Made by a program: the position numbers and the translations under genes. Of a DNA stretch of 64,000 nt, positions 1 to 7,381 are shown in pieces. Each line of letters starts with the position of its first letter. Position 1 is the first letter of the stretch. Source of the DNA: Sporosarcina sp. HYO08 (GTDB lineage: Bacteria; Bacillota; Bacilli; Bacillales_A; Planococcaceae); NCBI RefSeq assembly GCF_001563475.1, contig NZ_LPUT01000012.1, forward strand, positions 310,001 through 374,000, in the 5' to 3' direction. The notes beneath the pieces are model-generated. The model was not told where the DNA came from, ran no database searches, and saw only the letters and a list, made by a program, of their open reading frames with translations.

Positions 1-1
1 C

Positions 2-124
2 TGCTCCACGAACTTAATCCGATATTCTGAACGAAAGTGGGAATGTCCAACTTGCGGAGAACTAACCGATCAATCCTATTTAGGAAATGGAGCGGGAATC
101 CTCGGTATTTTAATGCCGAGATGA
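2..124 (+). pseudogene. C-terminal remnant of a TnpB-like protein
   Basis: An open frame enters from the left edge and stops at 122-124. It carries a zinc-finger-like segment (KWECPTCGE), which resembles the second Cys pair of TnpB proteins, but it lacks the DRDINAAKNI motif that normally follows. The last codons run through the hairpin at 101-120, the same type of hairpin that closes the intact element at 1836-1855. This suggests the right end of a separate, degenerate IS605-type element lying mostly outside the window. The family assignment rests on a short cysteine motif and its context. Confidence 0.45.
101..120 (+). repeat. IS605-type right-end hairpin (upstream remnant)
   Basis: An imperfect inverted repeat, CTCGGTATT and AATGCCGAG around a TT loop, matches the hairpin at 1836-1855 in position and core sequence. 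One pair is a G-T wobble. The sequence after it (ATGAAAGC) differs from the AGGTTCAC that follows the intact copy, so this end may be decayed. Confidence 0.5.
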
Positions 125-218
125 AAGCGACCACCCGTAATGGTAAATGAAATAACTGACTATGTGTAGATGCTTTAAGATTGTGTATATTGAATTATAA
201 ACGATATATAGATACACT

Positions 219-656
219 ATGTGTATGGGGAAATTAACTCACGCACGAACGTGCGTCTACAACGTAAACTATCATATTGTTTGGTCGGTGAAATATAGAA
301 GAAAGGTATTAAACTCAGTTATTGAAAGGCGTCTGAAAGAGATTGCTTTCGAGGTTGCGAAGGAGAAAGAGTTTGTTATTCACAAGTTGGAAGTCGGCGA
401 AATGGATCACGTACACCTCTTCGTTTCAGCACATCCAAAGATCGCCCCTTCTTACATTGTGAAAATGATTAAGGGTATTACGGGCAGAAAATTATTCATC
501 GAATTTCCCGAGATCAAAGAAAAACTATGGAATGGTACCTTGTGGAACCCAAGCTTCTATCTGGAAACGGTAGGTTCCGTTTCACAAGAGGCCATCCAAC
601 AGTATATCGATAAACAAAAGAAAGGAGATGACTTGGTTGGCAATGATAACGTATAA
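219..656 (+). CDS. tnpA: IS200/IS605 family Y1 transposase TnpA
   Basis: This is a 145-residue HUH single-strand transposase that cuts and joins the ends of IS200/IS605 elements as hairpin single-strand DNA. The HUH motif is seen as DHVHLFV near residue 64, and the single catalytic tyrosine lies in IQQYIDKQ near residue 128. Length is normal for the family. Two in-frame ATGs (219 and 225) are possible and no strong ribosome binding site precedes either. The 3' end overlaps the start of tnpB. All catalytic residues are present, so it is probably functional. Confidence 0.93.
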   Translation: MCMGKLTHARTCVYNVNYHIVWSVKYRRKVLNSVIERRLKEIAFEVAKEKEFVIHKLEVGEMDHVHLFVSAHPKIAPSYIVKMIKGITGRKLFIEFPEIKEKLWNGTLWNPSFYLETVGSVSQEAIQQYIDKQKKGDDLVGNDNV

Positions 657-1737
657 GTTCAAAATCTCCGCAAAACAAACACAGAAGGATAAGATCATCG
701 AAACTATTTCTCTCTGCCGATGGCTGTATAACACGGCCCTTGAACAGCGGATTCTTTTGTATCGCGAAAAGAAACAATCACTTTCTTTTTATACGCAAAA
801 GAAGGAGCTTCCGCTCCTAAAGAAAGAATTTCCGATCTTTAAAACTGTTCATTCTCAGGTCCTCCAGAATGTATTGGAGCGTTTGGATAAAGCGTATAAG
901 GGGTTCTTTGGAAGAATCAGGAAAGAGCAGAAAGCGGGGTTTCCTCGCTTTAAAGGCACAAACCGTTTTCACTCATTCACATATCCGCAAAGTGGTTTTG
1001 AACTCAAAGGAAACGTTCTTAAGCTTTCCAAAATAGGGGATGTTCGGATTCGTCGTCACCGAAAAATCGCAGGTAAAATCAAAACGTGTACAATTATTCA
1101 TAAAAACGGAAACTTTTTTGTTTGTTTTGCTTGCGAAACGACAAAAGTAGCTGTGCCTGCCCTTCCGAAAAAATCGGTAGGTGTTGACCTCGGCGTTCAA
1201 CATTTGGCGATCACTTCGGATGGTGAAATCTTCGAGAACCCGAAACATTTACGTAAAAACGAACGAAAATTAAAGCGTCTGCAGCGTTCGGTTTCGAAGA
1301 AAAAGAAAGGTTCCAATCGACGAAAAAAAGCCGTAAGGCTTCTGGCGAAGCTTCACGAACATATCGCAAATAAAAGAAGGGATACCTCTCATAAAGTATC
1401 CCGTAAACTTGTAAATGAATATGACTTGATCGTTTTTGAAAACCTAAACGTTCAAGGGATGGTCAAAAACCATCATCTAGCAAAAAGCATTACGGATAGC
1501 GCGTGGAGGAATTTGATCGACCTAACTTTATACAAAGCTGAGAATGCTGGTAAAAGGGTAGTTCTTGTCAATCCTTACAACACATCGCAGATGTGTTCGG
1601 AGTGCGGCACGATCGTTAAAAAAACATTAAAAGAGCGTGTGCACAGTTGCTCGTGCGGTTATATCGAAGATCGTGATATAAACGCCGCAAAAAACATTTT
1701 ACAGCTCGGGCTATCCACCATAAAAACGGTAATCTAA
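637..1737 (+). CDS. tnpB: RNA-guided nuclease TnpB
   Basis: TnpB is the RNA-guided nuclease of IS605-type elements and is related to Cas12. The RuvC-like acidic residues are visible as GVDLGVQHLA, FENLNVQGM and DRDINAAKN, and the zinc finger as CSEC and CSC near residues 315-335. About 366 residues is usual for the family. The AAAGGAG at 621-627 abuts an ATG at 628, so TTG at 637 (9-base spacing) or ATG at 643 is a more likely start. It overlaps tnpA by about 20 bases, suggesting coupled translation. The sequence reads as intact. The guide RNA would come from its 3' end and downstream flank. Confidence 0.92.
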   Translation: MAMITYKFKISAKQTQKDKIIETISLCRWLYNTALEQRILLYREKKQSLSFYTQKKELPLLKKEFPIFKTVHSQVLQNVLERLDKAYKGFFGRIRKEQKAGFPRFKGTNRFHSFTYPQSGFELKGNVLKLSKIGDVRIRRHRKIAGKIKTCTIIHKNGNFFVCFACETTKVAVPALPKKSVGVDLGVQHLAITSDGEIFENPKHLRKNERKLKRLQRSVSKKKKGSNRRKKAVRLLAKLHEHIANKRRDTSHKVSRKLVNEYDLIVFENLNVQGMVKNHHLAKSITDSAWRNLIDLTLYKAENAGKRVVLVNPYNTSQMCSECGTIVKKTLKERVHSCSCGYIEDRDINAAKNILQLGLSTIKTVI

Positions 1738-1863
1738 GAAACATAAGGTGCGGAACGTGCCTTCGTGGAGAGAATGGGGTTGCCCATCTCAATGAAACGA
1801 GAAGCATCTTCGGATGCATCCGGAATTATCGGATGCTCGGGATTTTAATCCCGAGAGGTTCAC
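1738..1863 (+). ncRNA. Probable omega RNA / right end of IS605 element
   Basis: The 126 bases after tnpB hold no gene. They contain short hairpins such as GGATGCATCC at 1812-1821 and end in a clear hairpin at 1836-1855 (CTCGGGA and TCCCGAG stem) followed by AGGTTCAC. In IS200/IS605 elements this position holds the right end bound by TnpA and the scaffold of the TnpB guide RNA, with the guide taken from the flank just outside. That makes about 1864-1880 the predicted guide. The RNA itself is inferred from family knowledge. Confidence 0.5.
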
Positions 1864-1883
1864 AAGGTTTACAGGATTGGTTT

Positions 1884-2078
1884 ATGTTAATAAAACCCAG
1901 AATCACAAATGAAGAATGCCGCCAATTTTTTAATTTGAAAAATAGGTATACGGCAAAATATATACTTAGTATGTCGCCATTAAAGAGGGAAGGGCAGTCA
2001 AGAGCCATTTTGTATTCATGGGATTATACTATTTCTCCATCTAAGATAGTAGAAAGAAAGGGTAATAAACTTAAATAA
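1884..2078 (+). CDS. Hypothetical protein, possibly cut by the IS insertion
   Basis: This is a 64-residue frame starting 21 bases after the right end of the IS605 element. The same frame is open leftward into the element's terminal hairpin. The sequence (RYTAKYILSMSPLKREGQ, then LYSWDYTIS) looks like a real basic protein rather than a shadow frame, but I do not recognise the family. No good ribosome binding site is seen. The element may have landed inside or just before a gene whose 3' part remains. Confidence 0.35.
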   Translation: MLIKPRITNEECRQFFNLKNRYTAKYILSMSPLKREGQSRAILYSWDYTISPSKIVERKGNKLK

Positions 2079-2082
2079 AATA

Positions 2083-2118
2083 ACGACCACTCGGCCTATA
2101 GAACCGGGTGGTCGTCTT
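2083..2118 (+). terminator. Intrinsic terminator-like hairpin
   Basis: ACGACCACTCGG pairs with CCGGGTGGTCGT around a 9-base loop; only a short, weak T run follows. It lies just after the small frame ending at 2078. Confidence 0.6.
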
Positions 2119-2156
2119 ATGGAATGAAATACTGATTAAGTTTCGCACATGATGTC

Positions 2157-2312
2157 TTGAGCTGCCCATAACTAGCTCCGAGTTGCCCGCAAGGAGTCAC
2201 GAGTTCCCCGCAAACGTACGAGTTGCCCTCAACTAGCTCTCAGTTGCCCTGAAACTTCATTGAGTTCCCCTCATCTTGTCTTGAGTTACCCGCAACTTGC
2301 CCCGAGCCCCTA
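2157..2312. repeat. 21-bp minisatellite array A (about 8 units)
   Basis: Units begin at 2159, 2180, 2201, 2220, 2241, 2262, 2283 and 2304: period 21 with one 19-base step. The core is GAGTTGCCCTCAAC with variants, and most units can form a small GTTG/CAAC hairpin. The array ends about 12 bases from the stop codon of the flippase gene on the minus strand. It is the same family as the array at 3916-4128. Confidence 0.85.
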
Positions 2313-2322
2313 ATGGATCACA

Positions 2323-3831
2323 TTACCTCCGCCGCAACAACCCAACAAACCGATCAAACCCCGGCCGATACATCACCCGTACCATCGCGACATACACAAT
2401 CGCGCCAATCGGTACGAGTACCGCCAACTGTAAAATCGGCATCCAATTGCCAGCGCCGCTCACAATTTTTGCGCCCCACACAGCAAGCCCCATAATAATC
2501 GCCGGTCCAACAACACGCACACTCATCCGGGCAAACCGTTGAAACTCCGCCGCGCCGAGATCCTTATACACAACAACCATCGACACAACAAAGTAATACA
2601 CACTGACCGCCGAAGCTGCAACCGCAAGCGCCGGGTATCCATACTTATCAACCAACAGCCAGTTCAGCAAAAAGTTCACCGCGATCGTCGTTACACTAAT
2701 ACGGAACACAACCGCCGTTTTCCCACGCGCGTACATGGATTTCGATAAAATTAACTGCATCCCTTGGAACACGATAATCGGCAAGTACAACAGCAATGCC
2801 AAATGCGTATTCGCTGTATCGGTCGAAGTAAACGCTCCGCGCTCATAAATAAATGCTACAACCGCATCGCCCACAACGAGCAATCCAACCGCAATCGGCA
2901 ACAACGTTACAAGTGATATTTCCATCCCGCGAAACACGGTATCTCGAAACTTCGCGATATTCTCCGTCTGCTCGCTCATGAGTGTAAAGATAATCGCAGC
3001 CAAAGTCGTCGCGTAAATCGCATTCGGGATGCTAATAATTAAAGACGAGTTATTCAAATACGTAACCGCGGCATCGCCCGTACCACTCGCAAAATACCGG
3101 TTGACGAATAAATTCACTTGCCCCACAACCGAATTCAACAACGATGGCACAATTAGCATCAAAAACGCTGTCTGAAATTCCCGCTCCATGCGTAGCACCG
3201 GCCGCCACTGGTAATCCGACCGTACAAGCGCCACAACTTGAATGAGCGCCCCTAACACCGTCCCGGCAACAAAACCATAAACAAGTGAGTAAATTCCCCA
3301 AATGTCACTAAAGAATAATGCAAACAATGCAGCCATCAACGTCGCCAATAGCTTCGCCACTTGTGAAGGCACAAAAATCCGGCGCGACTGCAAATACGAA
3401 TCGAGCAATCCGCTCAGTGCAATCATCGTCATAAACGCAAAGAAGATTTGCGTCATCTCAACCGCCAGCACCTTCGTCTCCGCTTCCATGTTTCCGTAAA
3501 TGAACGGCACGAAATACTCCGCAAAATACCACCCAAACAAACTAATGCCAATGAAAATCATCATCGTCCAGTTCAACAGCGCATTGGCGTTCTGGTCACC
3601 GGAATTCCCGGCCGCCCGGCTCTTCACATACATCGGCAAAAACACATTATTAAACCCCGTCGAAATCATCGCCACGACGAGGGTAATAAAACCGAAAGCC
3701 AAGAAATAAGCATCTGTCTCCGCCGAAGCCCCGAACTCCTTCGCCACAATCGACTCACGAATAAACCCCGACACCTTCAACACAAGCGCCAGCGCCGTCG
3801 TCCACAACGCCGCCTTCTTCAATCTCCCCAT
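2323..3831 (-). CDS. MurJ/MviN-like lipid-linked polysaccharide flippase
   Basis: A 502-residue integral membrane protein of the MurJ/MviN (MOP) fold. Conserved features are the start KKAALWTTALALVLKVSGFIR, FGASAETDAYFLAFG near residue 35, and many hydrophobic helices to the end. The ATG at 3831 is chosen because GGAGGAG lies 6 bases upstream; a longer frame to 3876 runs through that site. It lies downstream of csaB and the GT4 gene on the same strand, so export of lipid-linked SCWP units is a reasonable role (inference). A role as the general lipid II flippase cannot be excluded. The gene is bracketed by 21-bp repeat arrays. Confidence 0.85.
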   Translation of the reverse strand: MGRLKKAALWTTALALVLKVSGFIRESIVAKEFGASAETDAYFLAFGFITLVVAMISTGFNNVFLPMYVKSRAAGNSGDQNANALLNWTMMIFIGISLFGWYFAEYFVPFIYGNMEAETKVLAVEMTQIFFAFMTMIALSGLLDSYLQSRRIFVPSQVAKLLATLMAALFALFFSDIWGIYSLVYGFVAGTVLGALIQVVALVRSDYQWRPVLRMEREFQTAFLMLIVPSLLNSVVGQVNLFVNRYFASGTGDAAVTYLNNSSLIISIPNAIYATTLAAIIFTLMSEQTENIAKFRDTVFRGMEISLVTLLPIAVGLLVVGDAVVAFIYERGAFTSTDTANTHLALLLYLPIIVFQGMQLILSKSMYARGKTAVVFRISVTTIAVNFLLNWLLVDKYGYPALAVAASAVSVYYFVVSMVVVYKDLGAAEFQRFARMSVRVVGPAIIMGLAVWGAKIVSGAGNWMPILQLAVLVPIGAIVYVAMVRVMYRPGFDRFVGLLRRR

Positions 3832-3915
3832 AAGCTCCTCCATATAAGAAAGCTCCCAGCCAAAGCAGGGAGCCAAATATACATATTTATCATTTATCTA
3901 ACGAAACAAATGCTG

Positions 3916-4128
3916 CATGAGTTCCCCGCAACACCGTGTGAGTTGCTCTCAAAGTTGCTCGAGTTACCCTCAACGCTGTGCGAGTTGCCCTCAACACCGC
4001 CCGAGTTGCCCTCAATGCCGTGCGAGTTCCCCGAACCGCCGCCCGAGTTGCCCTCAATGTAGCTTGAGTTCCCCGAACTGCCATGCGAGATGCCCCCAAC
4101 ACCGCCCGAGTTGCCCTCAACGTCACCC
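3916..4128. repeat. 21-bp minisatellite array B (10 perfectly phased units)
   Basis: GAG-initiated units lie at 3919, 3940, 3961, 3982, 4003, 4024, 4045, 4066, 4087 and 4108, exactly 21 bases apart. Typical units carry GAGTTGCCCTCAAC or GAGTTCCCCGAAC, each with a short self-complementary GTTG/CAAC or GTTC/GAAC pair. The array fills the gap between the GT4 stop codon (which lies in its last bases) and the flippase gene. Because 21 is a multiple of 3, several frames stay open across it. Confidence 0.9.
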
Positions 4129-5298
4129 GCGCCCAAGCGCTTTCAAGTAAATCTCCTCATACTTCTCAGCCGCTGCGAAATGCGAGTACTCTGCCACAAT
4201 CTTCGCGCGCGCTGCATCCGCCAGCCGCTGCCCTTCTTCCGGATCGGCCAACAAACGGATCATCGCATTGCTCAAATCCTCTACGTTTTGCTCTTCAACG
4301 AGCAGGCCGTCTTCGCCGTCCAAAATAATCTCCTTCAATCCGCCAACCGCGCAAGCGATCAACGGTACACCGGAGCCCATCGCTTCCAACGCAGAGATCG
4401 ACGTCGCTTCTTCCACACCTGCGGAATAAATTGACGGCACAAGCGCGACATTCGCCAGCGAGTAATATTCAATAATCTCCGCATGGTCAACCGCACCAAC
4501 AAGCGTCACGCGATCCGCGATCCCAAGCTCTGCCGCTTTCGCTTTCATCTCTTCCATCATTTCACCCGTACCCGCAAACACAACACGCGCCTTCGGGAAC
4601 TTCTCAAGCACCGCTGGCAGCGCTAAAATCGGGTAAATGACACCGTTTTTCTTCGTTAAACGACGCGGTACAAAAAATATTTGATCATCCAACTCAAATC
4701 CATGCTTCCCGCGGAACTCATCACGTCGTTCCACCTCAGGTTTAAACGACTCCACATCGATAAAGTTCTTAATCATATTCCCGACAACGCCGGTTTTCTC
4801 TTCAATATAATTCTTAATCCGCGTATCCACCGTAATCACTTCACGTGTCACACGGTATGATTCCAGCTCATCTGCCATCAGCTTTTCCGCTTCCGGCGAG
4901 CCTTCAATGACCGTACCTTTGGAGATCCCTTCATACGTCAAATAGCCATGCACCGTGCTCACAACCGGCACGTCCGTCGGCAATGACGCAAATGTCGTAT
5001 AGACATCCTGTGCGTTGATCAAATCATAGCCCTTCGCAGCCTCTTCTTTAATCAAAGCCTCCAACTCATCTTTCCGGCGCTTCAACGTCCACACATAGCC
5101 GGAGCCTTGCTTCACTTTATTCAATAAAAACGCAGGTCCGCGCACAACGCCGTCTCGCTTCCATTTCGGTACATCAGAAAAAGACACGATTTTCACTTCA
5201 TGTCCGCGCGATTCAAGTCCAGCCTTCAACGTCGTCAAATGAACCGACAGCCCGCCCAAATGGGGGTAATCATACGCGGTTGCTAATAAAATCTTCAT
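4123..5298 (-). CDS. GT4-family glycosyltransferase
   Basis: A 391-residue GT-B glycosyltransferase of family GT4. The N-terminal acceptor domain begins MKILLATAYDYPHLGGLSVH. The C-terminal nucleotide-sugar domain shows FVPRRLTKKNGV, VFAGTGEMMEE and the EX7E-type segment EEATSISALEAMGSGVP near residues 293-309. There is no signal peptide, so it should act at the inner face of the membrane. It starts 18 bases after csaB ends, and with the flippase it forms a likely minus-strand operon for SCWP assembly. The sugar transferred cannot be told. The stop codon falls in the end of a 21-bp repeat array. Confidence 0.88.
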   Translation of the reverse strand: MKILLATAYDYPHLGGLSVHLTTLKAGLESRGHEVKIVSFSDVPKWKRDGVVRGPAFLLNKVKQGSGYVWTLKRRKDELEALIKEEAAKGYDLINAQDVYTTFASLPTDVPVVSTVHGYLTYEGISKGTVIEGSPEAEKLMADELESYRVTREVITVDTRIKNYIEEKTGVVGNMIKNFIDVESFKPEVERRDEFRGKHGFELDDQIFFVPRRLTKKNGVIYPILALPAVLEKFPKARVVFAGTGEMMEEMKAKAAELGIADRVTLVGAVDHAEIIEYYSLANVALVPSIYSAGVEEATSISALEAMGSGVPLIACAVGGLKEIILDGEDGLLVEEQNVEDLSNAMIRLLADPEEGQRLADAARAKIVAEYSHFAAAEKYEEIYLKALGRG

Positions 5299-5316
5299 CG
5301 CCCATCGTCCTCCAAC

Positions 5317-6438
5317 TTATCGTTTCTTATCTACAAAATTCTCTTTCAACAACTCCACATTGCGCATTGCTTCTTTTCGCAGCACATCCACATTCGGTTC
5401 AATCATCGCTTTCACTTCATCCTGATGATCGAGCGCATACAGCGCATCTTCTAGCAGCGCCTCTTTCGTAAAATCGCCAAGCGGGAAAGAGTGCTTCCAC
5501 ATACCGGAACGCTTCAAAAAGCTTTCCACTTTTCGGTCATAACTCAAGCCCACATGCGGTACATTCGACAGTGCCGCGAAAATCAACGCGTGCAAGCGGA
5601 GCGCAATCGTTAAATCAGTACGTGCGATGAAGTTATAAAACTCATTCGGCGTAAATGCTTCTCCGAGCAACTTCGTCTTGTCGGCATGCTTCATCTTCGC
5701 CATCACTTTCTTCGAAACATTCGTATCATAAGGCGGCTCCATCGGCACAAACACCGGCAGCACACCACGCTGTTCGATTAATTCATCTAACACCCAAGCG
5801 AGCTTTTCAATATACTCGTCCTCATGATCAAACCACGGACGCGGCGCAACAGCAACAAGACGCTCATCGCCTTTCAAACCAAGTGACGCATACGCCACAT
5901 GATCCTCATCCGATTTAAACGCAAACACAATATCCGCAGTAACAACCGTTTTCGGTCGTTTGACGCCTAAACTATGCAAATAATCTTTTGAATATTGATC
6001 CCGCACAGTGACGAAGTCTGCCATATTCGCAAACGTCCGCATTAAAAACTTGCCCCATTTACTCGTAACAGGCCCGATCCCTTGTGAGAAGAACATGACC
6101 TTCGTTCCACAAAGCTTCGCCAAAAAGACGATGAGCAAATAGTAGGGAAGGGGACCGAACAAAAATTTCGTTGGATATGTATCTTGTAAAAGCCCGCCGC
6201 CGCCGGATATTAACAAATCCGCTTCGCGCAATGCCTTCACTTTTTCTTTATTCTCATGGCGCCATCCACGGTACACCGACTTCACGCCATGTTCTTTTGC
6301 CGTCTGTTCGGGGGACAATGAAAATACCGTAATGTCCGGGTTGTCCAACTCAGCACGCAAATTATCTACGATCGCTTTCAAAATGGCCTCATCGCCAGTG
6401 TTGCCGAGACCGTAAAATCCAGAAAGCACAATCTTCAT
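5317..6438 (-). CDS. csaB: Polysaccharide pyruvyl transferase CsaB
   Basis: CsaB adds ketal-linked pyruvate to the secondary cell wall polymer, creating the ligand for SLH domains. Its 373 residues show the N-terminal SGFYGLGNTGDEAIL and ISGGGGLLQD near residue 90, then FSQGIGPV, RDQYSKDYL and the late ALRLHALIFA and GLSYDRKV motifs of the family. The ATG at 6438 is preceded by AGGAGGAG at 8 bases, so the longer frame to 6480 is rejected. It heads the csaB-GT4-flippase group and faces the divergent tagA-like gene. Five SLH proteins elsewhere in the window are its predicted clients. Confidence 0.93.
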   Translation of the reverse strand: MKIVLSGFYGLGNTGDEAILKAIVDNLRAELDNPDITVFSLSPEQTAKEHGVKSVYRGWRHENKEKVKALREADLLISGGGGLLQDTYPTKFLFGPLPYYLLIVFLAKLCGTKVMFFSQGIGPVTSKWGKFLMRTFANMADFVTVRDQYSKDYLHSLGVKRPKTVVTADIVFAFKSDEDHVAYASLGLKGDERLVAVAPRPWFDHEDEYIEKLAWVLDELIEQRGVLPVFVPMEPPYDTNVSKKVMAKMKHADKTKLLGEAFTPNEFYNFIARTDLTIALRLHALIFAALSNVPHVGLSYDRKVESFLKRSGMWKHSFPLGDFTKEALLEDALYALDHQDEVKAMIEPNVDVLRKEAMRNVELLKENFVDKKR

Positions 6439-6467
6439 ACTACAAACTCCTCCTATCATTCCGTTAA

Positions 6468-6545
6468 GGGTGACAGTCACTCACACAATTCAAAGGGCAT
6501 AAATTGTGTAAGTGACTGTCACCCCAACGAGTGCCTGGCACCCCT
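6468..6545. repeat. Palindromic dispersed repeat between csaB and the tagA-like gene
   Basis: Two 23-base arms, 6468-6490 and 6502-6524, are inverted repeats with one mismatch (cores GGTGACAGTCACT and AGTGACTGTCACC, then ACACAATT) around an 11-base loop. A GTGCCTGGCAC copy of the same family core follows at 6531-6541. Related copies lie at many later positions. Confidence 0.85.
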
Positions 6546-6593
6546 CAAATTTTATCATTGTTCTTCCTCGCTATGCAACCCGTTTCAGTTTCT

Positions 6594-6601
6594 GCTATAC
6601 T
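6594..6601 (+). promoter_or_regulatory. Extended -10 promoter for the tagA-like gene
   Basis: TGCTATACT around 6593-6601 is an extended -10 box about 37 bases upstream of the start at 6638. No strong -35 box is visible. Confidence 0.45.
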
Positions 6602-6637
6602 AATACAATTGAAAGCGAAGGAATCGAGGGTATTATT

Positions 6638-7357
6638 ATGAAAGAAACATACCTTGGCGTACACGTATCGCCACTTACATATGAAGGAATTGTGACAGAG
6701 GTGAAAGCCCGTATGAAAAGGGACGAGCAGTCCACCATAATTGCAGTGAACCCTGAAAAAGTCATGACGGCACAAAAAGACCCGCAAGTAAAAGATTTGA
6801 TCAACACCTCAACGTTTCAAATCGCTGACGGGGTAGGCATACTACTTGCATCAAAACTCCAAAAAGGAAACATCACGTCCCGCGTCACAGGCGTCGACAT
6901 GATGGCACGCCTTCTTAAATTTGCGGCGGAAGAAAACGAACCGATCTATTTATACGGCGCTAAAAAAGAAGTTATCGAACTAGCCGCCGAAAACATTCAA
7001 CGAGACAATCCGGGCATCACCATCGCTGGGATGACAGACGGCTATGAACAAGACGAAGAAGCGCTCGTCCAGCGCATTAACGACAGCGGCGCTCGCATCA
7101 TTTTCGTCGCCCTCGGCAGTCCAAAGCAAGAATTATGGATTCGTCGCAACATGCCGCGACTCAAAAACGTCTTAGTTTTTCAAGGAGTCGGCGGCAGCTT
7201 TGATGTGTTTTCTGGAACCGTCAAACGTGCGCCTGCCTTGTTCCGAAAGACAGGAACTGAATGGCTTTACCGGCTGCTCAGTGATCCAAGACGTCTCAAA
7301 CGTCAACTCAACTTACCGCGATTTCTCATCGCGATCCTATTTAATGGAAGAAACTAA
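6638..7357 (+). CDS. WecG/TagA/CpsF family (GT26) N-acetylmannosamine-type transferase
   Basis: A 239-residue GT26 enzyme that adds a ManNAc-type sugar to a lipid-linked GlcNAc primer in wall polymer synthesis. Seen motifs are NPEKVMTAQ, ADGVGILLA near residue 66, TGVDMMARLL, ALGSPKQELWI near residue 171 and GVGGSFDVFSG near residue 193, all typical of the family. The start at 6638 (GAGGG upstream) gives normal length; a longer frame to 6512 crosses the palindromic repeat and is unlikely. It is followed after 24 bases by the UDP-sugar dehydrogenase, which could supply a ManNAcA donor. The true donor (ManNAc or ManNAcA) is not decidable from sequence. Confidence 0.9.
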   Translation: MKETYLGVHVSPLTYEGIVTEVKARMKRDEQSTIIAVNPEKVMTAQKDPQVKDLINTSTFQIADGVGILLASKLQKGNITSRVTGVDMMARLLKFAAEENEPIYLYGAKKEVIELAAENIQRDNPGITIAGMTDGYEQDEEALVQRINDSGARIIFVALGSPKQELWIRRNMPRLKNVLVFQGVGGSFDVFSGTVKRAPALFRKTGTEWLYRLLSDPRRLKRQLNLPRFLIAILFNGRN

Positions 7358-7381
7358 TTTTCTAAAGGAGTCTTTCTAATC

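Noticed and set aside
2157..4128. The 21-bp arrays as a CRISPR array
   Set aside because: Units are contiguous without unique spacers of 25-40 bases, and no cas genes are present.
3890..4136. Open frames of about 80 residues with 7-residue periodicity (GNSGG or RATRA type) over the 21-bp array
   Set aside because: A 21-base repeat keeps several frames open by arithmetic; no ribosome binding site and no conserved protein sequence. Treated as a DNA repeat.
2297..4434. Plus-strand frames over the flippase and GT4 genes
   Set aside because: Antisense to clearly conserved proteins; no start signals.
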